From Vibrio sp. S9_S30 (GTDB lineage Bacteria > Pseudomonadota > Gammaproteobacteria > Enterobacterales > Vibrionaceae), in contig NZ_JAAUWT010000001.1 of the NCBI RefSeq assembly GCF_014694455.1, positions 186,001-250,000 on the forward strand: a stretch of 64,000 nucleotides of DNA, written 5' to 3'. Below, in pieces: positions 59,587-64,000 of this stretch; within the stretch, counting starts at the first letter, position 1; each line of letters begins with the position of its first letter. Both the position numbers and the translations under genes were made by a program. The notes beneath the pieces are model-generated. The model did no database searches. It saw only the letters and a list, made by a program, of their open reading frames with translations, and had not been told where the DNA came from.

Positions 59587-62379
59587 ATGGAACGATTTAT
59601 CAACAAGTTTACACTTTCAAATGTCATTATTGGCGCCCTTCTTTTTATTGGGTTAATTCCAGCTTTGATTTTAGGTTTATGGTCATCTGGCTTGGCAGAA
59701 GACGCGCTGAGAAAGCGTTCTTATGACCAGCTTGAAACGGTTCGAAGTATTAAGCAATCGCAGATCCAGAGTTTCTTTAAAGAGCGCGAAGGGGATATGG
59801 ATGTACTCTCTGAAGTCGCGAATACTTTACAACTGGAAGCCTTTCGAAAGCTCAACGCTGTTAATCAGTCTCAGAAATCTCGGGTTATCGACTATTTAGA
59901 TCAGTTAAAATCGGGTCTCTCTCTTCTCGCCGAATCAAAAATGGCGGAAGAAGCATTACAGATGTTTTCGCATGATTCGTATGGCGACGAAATGTGGGAA
60001 TACCATGTCACCATGTTTCAAGATGAAATGAATGCCTATGTAAAACATTTTGGCTGGTATGACGTATTTATGATCACGCCAAATGGGCAAATTATATATA
60101 CCAGTGCCCGTGAAAGCGATCTTGGCAAAAACGTAGACTCGAAGATGCTGGTTTATTCGGGGTTAACAAAGGCATTTCATCAAGCTGTCGATAAGAATAT
60201 CGAAGAAGGTCAAATTGTTGTAGGGGATTTTACCCTTTACGAACCTTCTAATAATGAACCAGCTGGCTTCTTCCTCTCAGCTGTTAAAGACATTTCAGGT
60301 AACGTTGCTGGGTATGTCGCGCTTCAATTCCCAATCAGTAACGTTAACCGTATTGTTAGCCAGTCTCAGGGAATGGGAACGACGGGTGAAACGTATTTAG
60401 TGGGACCAGATAAGCTTATGCGTTCCGACTCCAAGCTGGATCCTAAAGAGTACTCCGTTGTTGCATCATTCAAAAATAACCGAAAAGTAGAAACCGATGC
60501 GGTAAAAATGGCGCTTAGTGGGCGTAACGGACAGGGCATTTTCAAAGACTACAACGGCAATTTGGTCTTATCTGTATGGGACATTATTCGCGTTTCAGAT
60601 GAACTGAACTGGGTCATTGTGACTGAACAAGATGTTGCTGAATCGTTTGTATCCAAAGACCTTGATGGCGTGGAGTTTTATAGCAAGTACATTAAAAAAT
60701 ATGGTTACTATGACCTCTTTTTAATTGAACCAAACGGAGAGGTATTTTACACGGTAGCAAAGGAGCCCGACTATCAATCCAATATGCTTCATGGTGAATA
60801 TTCTGATTCCAATTTAGGTAGACTGACACGGAAAATTTTGGATAACCAACAGTATAGTATTGCGGATTTTGAACCCTATGCGCCATCTAATGGAGCTCCA
60901 GCTGCGTTTATCGGTCAGCCTGTTCTAGATAGCCAAGGCAATCTCATCATGGTGGTCGCGCTTCAGTTATCGTTAGAGGCGATCAATAACGTGATGGCGC
61001 TAAGAACGGGAATGGGAGAAACAGGAGAGTCCTACTTAGTTGGGCAAGATTTTCGTATGCGTTCCGATTCGTTTTTGGATCCAGAGGGTCGAACGGTGAG
61101 CGCCTCATTTGCAGGCAATGTGCAGAATAATGGTGTTAAAACGGAAGCGACGATAGACGCATTGCAAGGCAAATCGGGAGGTAAAATCATTGAAGATTAC
61201 AATGGCAATCGTGTTCTTTCCTCATTCGCGTCTTTGGATATCGGGGATTTCAAGTGGGCATTGGTTACCGAAATTGATGAATCTGAAGCCTTTTCTGCAG
61301 TGAAGTCGATTCGTACGAGTATCTGGACGTTGTTGGCTGGTACCGTCGTCCTTACCGTTGGCTTTGCCATCTATCTTGCGAATGCCATTAAGCGACCACT
61401 TGGCGGCGAACCTAAAGAAATGATTCAACTGGCTCAACAAATTGCACATGGTGATTTGACGTATCGTTTCGATCAGCAGACATCATCTGAGACGTTATAT
61501 GGCGCATTGCGCGATATGTCTGAAAAGCTGACGGCGCTGATTGTTCATATTCAGCAGGCAGCAAATTCATTGTCTTCGACAGCGGAAGAAACGTCTATTG
61601 CATCAGAGCAAACTACGGCGGCAGTCAGTCATCAACATCAAGATATAGAAAGTGTTGCGACGGCGATCAACCAAATGTCGAGCACGATTGCGGATGTTGC
61701 AAGAAGTACCACAGGGGCGGCAAACGCGGCTCAAGAGGCACATGGAAAAAGCAACATAGGCCAGAAAGTATTAGTCGATAGTGAAACAGCTTTGAAGCAA
61801 TTGGTTGACGATGTGAAATCCACGAATGAAAACATGATCGTGCTCAAGGGTAAGAGCGGTGAAATTGGTCATGTGCTTACAGTGATTCAAGAAATTGCCG
61901 GGCAAACCAACTTGCTCGCATTAAATGCCGCCATTGAAGCTGCGCGGGCAGGTGATGCGGGAAGAGGGTTTGCCGTCGTTGCAGATGAAGTCAGAACTCT
62001 TGCTCAGAGAACCCAAGCCTCTGCCTCGGATATTCAAACCATGATCACAGCCGTTCAGAGTGCCGCTGATTCTGCGACACGTAATATGGCGAAAAGTGAA
62101 GAACAGGCCACCATTACCGCGGAATTAGCCGATCGTACAAGACAGGCATTTATTGAGATAACAGACTCTATAGGACAAATAGATGACATGATGACGCAAG
62201 TCTCCGCTGCGTCTGAGCAGCAATCTCAAGTAACGGAGGAAGTGAACCAGAGCGTTTTACGCATCAGTGAGGCATCCACGCAAACCGCAGCCAGTGCCGA
62301 ACAGCTATCTGGTGCCAGCCAAGAAGTTGCCCTATCCGCCGAAAACCTCAGTGAATACACGCATCAATTTAAGGTGTAG
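59587..62379 (+). CDS. Methyl-accepting chemotaxis protein with duplicated sensor
   Basis: A 930-residue chemoreceptor. TM1 spans residues 12-33 and TM2 about 577-600 ([21 protein letters not shown]). A HAMP domain and the methylation/signalling helices follow, with hairpin tip [41 protein letters not shown]. The periplasmic part is unusually long (about 540 residues) and internally duplicated. [12 protein letters not shown] at about 160 recurs as [13 protein letters not shown] at about 377, and [21 protein letters not shown] recurs as [21 protein letters not shown]. The start is the ATG at 59587 (MERFINKF); a longer in-frame start adds 12 non-conserved residues. Ligand unknown. Confidence 0.93.
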   Translation: MERFINKFTLSNVIIGALLFIGLIPALILGLWSSGLAEDALRKRSYDQLETVRSIKQSQIQSFFKEREGDMDVLSEVANTLQLEAFRKLNAVNQSQKSRVIDYLDQLKSGLSLLAESKMAEEALQMFSHDSYGDEMWEYHVTMFQDEMNAYVKHFGWYDVFMITPNGQIIYTSARESDLGKNVDSKMLVYSGLTKAFHQAVDKNIEEGQIVVGDFTLYEPSNNEPAGFFLSAVKDISGNVAGYVALQFPISNVNRIVSQSQGMGTTGETYLVGPDKLMRSDSKLDPKEYSVVASFKNNRKVETDAVKMALSGRNGQGIFKDYNGNLVLSVWDIIRVSDELNWVIVTEQDVAESFVSKDLDGVEFYSKYIKKYGYYDLFLIEPNGEVFYTVAKEPDYQSNMLHGEYSDSNLGRLTRKILDNQQYSIADFEPYAPSNGAPAAFIGQPVLDSQGNLIMVVALQLSLEAINNVMALRTGMGETGESYLVGQDFRMRSDSFLDPEGRTVSASFAGNVQNNGVKTEATIDALQGKSGGKIIEDYNGNRVLSSFASLDIGDFKWALVTEIDESEAFSAVKSIRTSIWTLLAGTVVLTVGFAIYLANAIKRPLGGEPKEMIQLAQQIAHGDLTYRFDQQTSSETLYGALRDMSEKLTALIVHIQQAANSLSSTAEETSIASEQTTAAVSHQHQDIESVATAINQMSSTIADVARSTTGAANAAQEAHGKSNIGQKVLVDSETALKQLVDDVKSTNENMIVLKGKSGEIGHVLTVIQEIAGQTNLLALNAAIEAARAGDAGRGFAVVADEVRTLAQRTQASASDIQTMITAVQSAADSATRNMAKSEEQATITAELADRTRQAFIEITDSIGQIDDMMTQVSAASEQQSQVTEEVNQSVLRISEASTQTAASAEQLSGASQEVALSAENLSEYTHQFKV

Positions 62380-62506
62380 ATTCTATGGATGGTTCCAACT
62401 TCATTAATTTTATTGTGGCAAGCGTGGTTATTTCTAGAACGCAATATGCCATTTCTGTCTCTTGTTGATAAATTCGATATGAAGATAAAAACATAGGGAC
62501 AACAAA

Positions 62507-64000
62507 GTGAAATTAAAAAATACGGTTTTGGCTTTAGGAATCATAAGCGCATTTAATGCGGCGGCTTCTTCTGAGCTGCCAGTGAGAGTCCCAACCTCAT
62601 CCTCACCGGAAAGAATTGTCGGTGGTACCAAATCCACTAAAGGTGAGTGGCCTTTTATGAGCGCACTGGTCGCTAAGGGAAAAGATGCCTATTCATCACA
62701 ATCATGTGGTGGCAGCTTCCTCGGTGATCGCTATGTATTAACGGCTGCTCACTGCGTGGAGAACGTTAACCCAGAAGAGTTAGATGTAATCGTTGGGATA
62801 TATGATCTTGCAAAGGAGAGTTCTCAAGGAACGAGAGTTGGTGTCCAGAGTATTTATACTCATGAGCTCTACAGTGATCCAACGAATAATTATGATGTCG
62901 CGGTTATTGAGCTCGATCAGGCAATCAACTCAGATGCTGTTTTATTGGCCGCGAACAACCAAGAACCTTTGATTGGAGAAATCGTTACGGTTATCGGTTG
63001 GGGGAATCTGCAGCCTAACAGTGACCTGAAAGGCATTTTTCCTTCGGAGTTGTACGACGTGGATTTGCCAATTGTTTCTCGTTCTACGTGCAAAGCAGCA
63101 GGTGACGATTACAGCAGTATTAATGAAGCCGCCATTTGCGCTGGCTTTAGCGATGGCGGAAAAGATTCATGCCAAGGCGACAGTGGCGGTCCATTAGTTC
63201 AAGATCTCAGTGGAACGCCGACTCAGGTGGGGATTATCAGTTGGGGTGACAGCTGTGCACAAGCGGGGAAGTATGGTGTATACACAAATGTTGCTTACTT
63301 AAATGACTGGATTACCGCTCAGATGAACGGTGTTAGTTATCGTCAGAATGTGTACTTTGGTTTTAAAGAAGTAGGAACCAAGATCCCTAAAACCGTGACG
63401 GTTAAAAACAATGAGATCACACCATTTCGTGTTTCGAGTGTCTCTTCCTCTGACCTTACCCAGGTGAGAATCATTGAGAATCAATGTGAGATGGTTGGCG
63501 ATCTTCAGCAAGGCGAGAGCTGTAATGTTACTGTTGAAGTGACGGTTCCTTTAGGTAAAGGGGAGGCTGAAATTGTTGTTAACACCACTCATGCCGATAA
63601 AAGCGAACTGAAAACCACATTCCACTCCTACGGCTTGGTTGCCGCAAGTGGTGATGTGAAAAGTTTTGTAGGGCTAGGAGACGCGGTTTACGCCAATGCT
63701 TCACCATGGGAAGTCTTTTCTACTGATACGTTGAAAGCAGGGAGTACACCTAGAGGTCAAAGTTCTTTGCTACTAATCGAAAATGTAGGAAAAGGGGAAC
63801 TGACTTTTGATGCCAGAGTATGGATACAGCAAGACACGGGTTACTTTAAAATGTACGTAAATGAGAACTTAATTATTGAGTTTACTGGGTACGATGAGAG
63901 TTATTACATTTCCAGTGTGAATCTGAGTCAAAACAGCAATGACATTATGTTTGTCTATGAAAGAGGAGCCATCGATTACTCATCAGATTACGATACCGTG
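62507..64000 (+). CDS. Secreted trypsin-like serine protease (5' part)
   Basis: A chymotrypsin-family (S1) protease open to the window end, at least 498 residues. It starts at a GTG with AGGGA about 8 nt upstream. The signal peptide is KLKNTVLALGIISAFNAAASS. Zymogen cleavage is at ERIVGG. The triad is His in VLTAAHCVE, Asp in NNYDVAVIELD and Ser in CQGDSGGPLV. The specificity loop IISWGDSCAQAGKYGVYTNV follows. After the protease domain come Ig-like beta repeats (ITPFRVSSVSSSDLTQV, VVNTTHADKSELKTTF, LLLIENVGKGELTFDARVW). This is the architecture of Vibrio VesA/B/C type II secretion substrates, which end in a GlyGly-CTERM; that end lies outside the window. Confidence 0.92.
   Translation, partial: MKLKNTVLALGIISAFNAAASSELPVRVPTSSSPERIVGGTKSTKGEWPFMSALVAKGKDAYSSQSCGGSFLGDRYVLTAAHCVENVNPEELDVIVGIYDLAKESSQGTRVGVQSIYTHELYSDPTNNYDVAVIELDQAINSDAVLLAANNQEPLIGEIVTVIGWGNLQPNSDLKGIFPSELYDVDLPIVSRSTCKAAGDDYSSINEAAICAGFSDGGKDSCQGDSGGPLVQDLSGTPTQVGIISWGDSCAQAGKYGVYTNVAYLNDWITAQMNGVSYRQNVYFGFKEVGTKIPKTVTVKNNEITPFRVSSVSSSDLTQVRIIENQCEMVGDLQQGESCNVTVEVTVPLGKGEAEIVVNTTHADKSELKTTFHSYGLVAASGDVKSFVGLGDAVYANASPWEVFSTDTLKAGSTPRGQSSLLLIENVGKGELTFDARVWIQQDTGYFKMYVNENLIIEFTGYDESYYISSVNLSQNSNDIMFVYERGAIDYSSDYDTV

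Overview
The window reads as a chromosomal segment from a marine gammaproteobacterium of the family Vibrionaceae. The block mdh / argR / ispB / rplU-rpmA-obgE / folA / apaH-apaG-rsmA-pdxA-surA-lptD / djlA has the canonical Vibrio arrangement. So does leuDCBA / leuO / acyl-CoA ligase / ilvIH, and so does a DeoR regulator next to glmS. Protein sequences (LeuO, ArgR, PykF, RluA) are close to Vibrio/enterobacterial forms. I cannot assign a genus; Vibrio, Grimontia, Enterovibrio or a relative all fit. No rRNA, tRNA, CRISPR array, transposase or integrase is visible.

Layout. 0-3.3 kb: 3' half of rapA, rluA and a D-2-hydroxyacid dehydrogenase. 3.4-7.8 kb (minus): a TAXI-type TRAP transporter operon (receptor, fused permease, UspA-like protein). 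8-15.3 kb: argR, mdh, ispB, ribosomal proteins L21/L27, ObgE, a YjjP/YjjB exporter pair and folA. 15.3-22 kb (minus): the tightly packed lptD-surA-pdxA-rsmA-apaG-apaH operon. 22-24.5 kb: djlA, a DUF924 gene and a DUF547 gene. 24.6-29.9 kb (minus): leuABCD with a complete attenuation leader (promoter, leucine-rich leader peptide, terminator). 30-35.2 kb: a co-directional TetR-MFP-RND efflux operon. 35.5-39.5 kb: an SH3 lipoprotein, a PAP2 phosphatase/glycosyltransferase pair, and leuO. 39.8-43.7 kb: a long-chain acyl-CoA ligase whose 3' end is duplicated around an inserted AT-rich two-gene cassette (exported beta-domain protein plus class 3 lipase). 44-49 kb: ilvIH, a GntR regulator and pykF. 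49-52 kb: a DeoR regulator and glmS. 52-58.8 kb: an orphan DctP receptor, an unrecognised 509-aa membrane-anchored protein, a PLP histidine decarboxylase and an OlsF-type ornithine lipid synthase. 59.6-64 kb: a chemoreceptor with an internally duplicated sensor region, and the start of a secreted trypsin-like protease that runs off the window.

How the genes fit together. Branched-chain amino acid synthesis is concentrated here (leuABCD, ilvIH, LeuO). Envelope biogenesis is the second theme (LptD, SurA, DjlA, GlmS, OlsF, PAP2/glycosyltransferase). Accessory material sits at 41.6-43.7 kb and 53.8-56.8 kb. The strongest unusual signal is the 92-bp near-identical repeat pair (86/92 matches) formed by the acyl-CoA ligase 3' end. 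It brackets the lipase cassette and suggests a modular insertion that re-creates the end of the host gene. A second pattern is a set of short tandem duplications with 15-17 bp period in intergenic DNA at six places.
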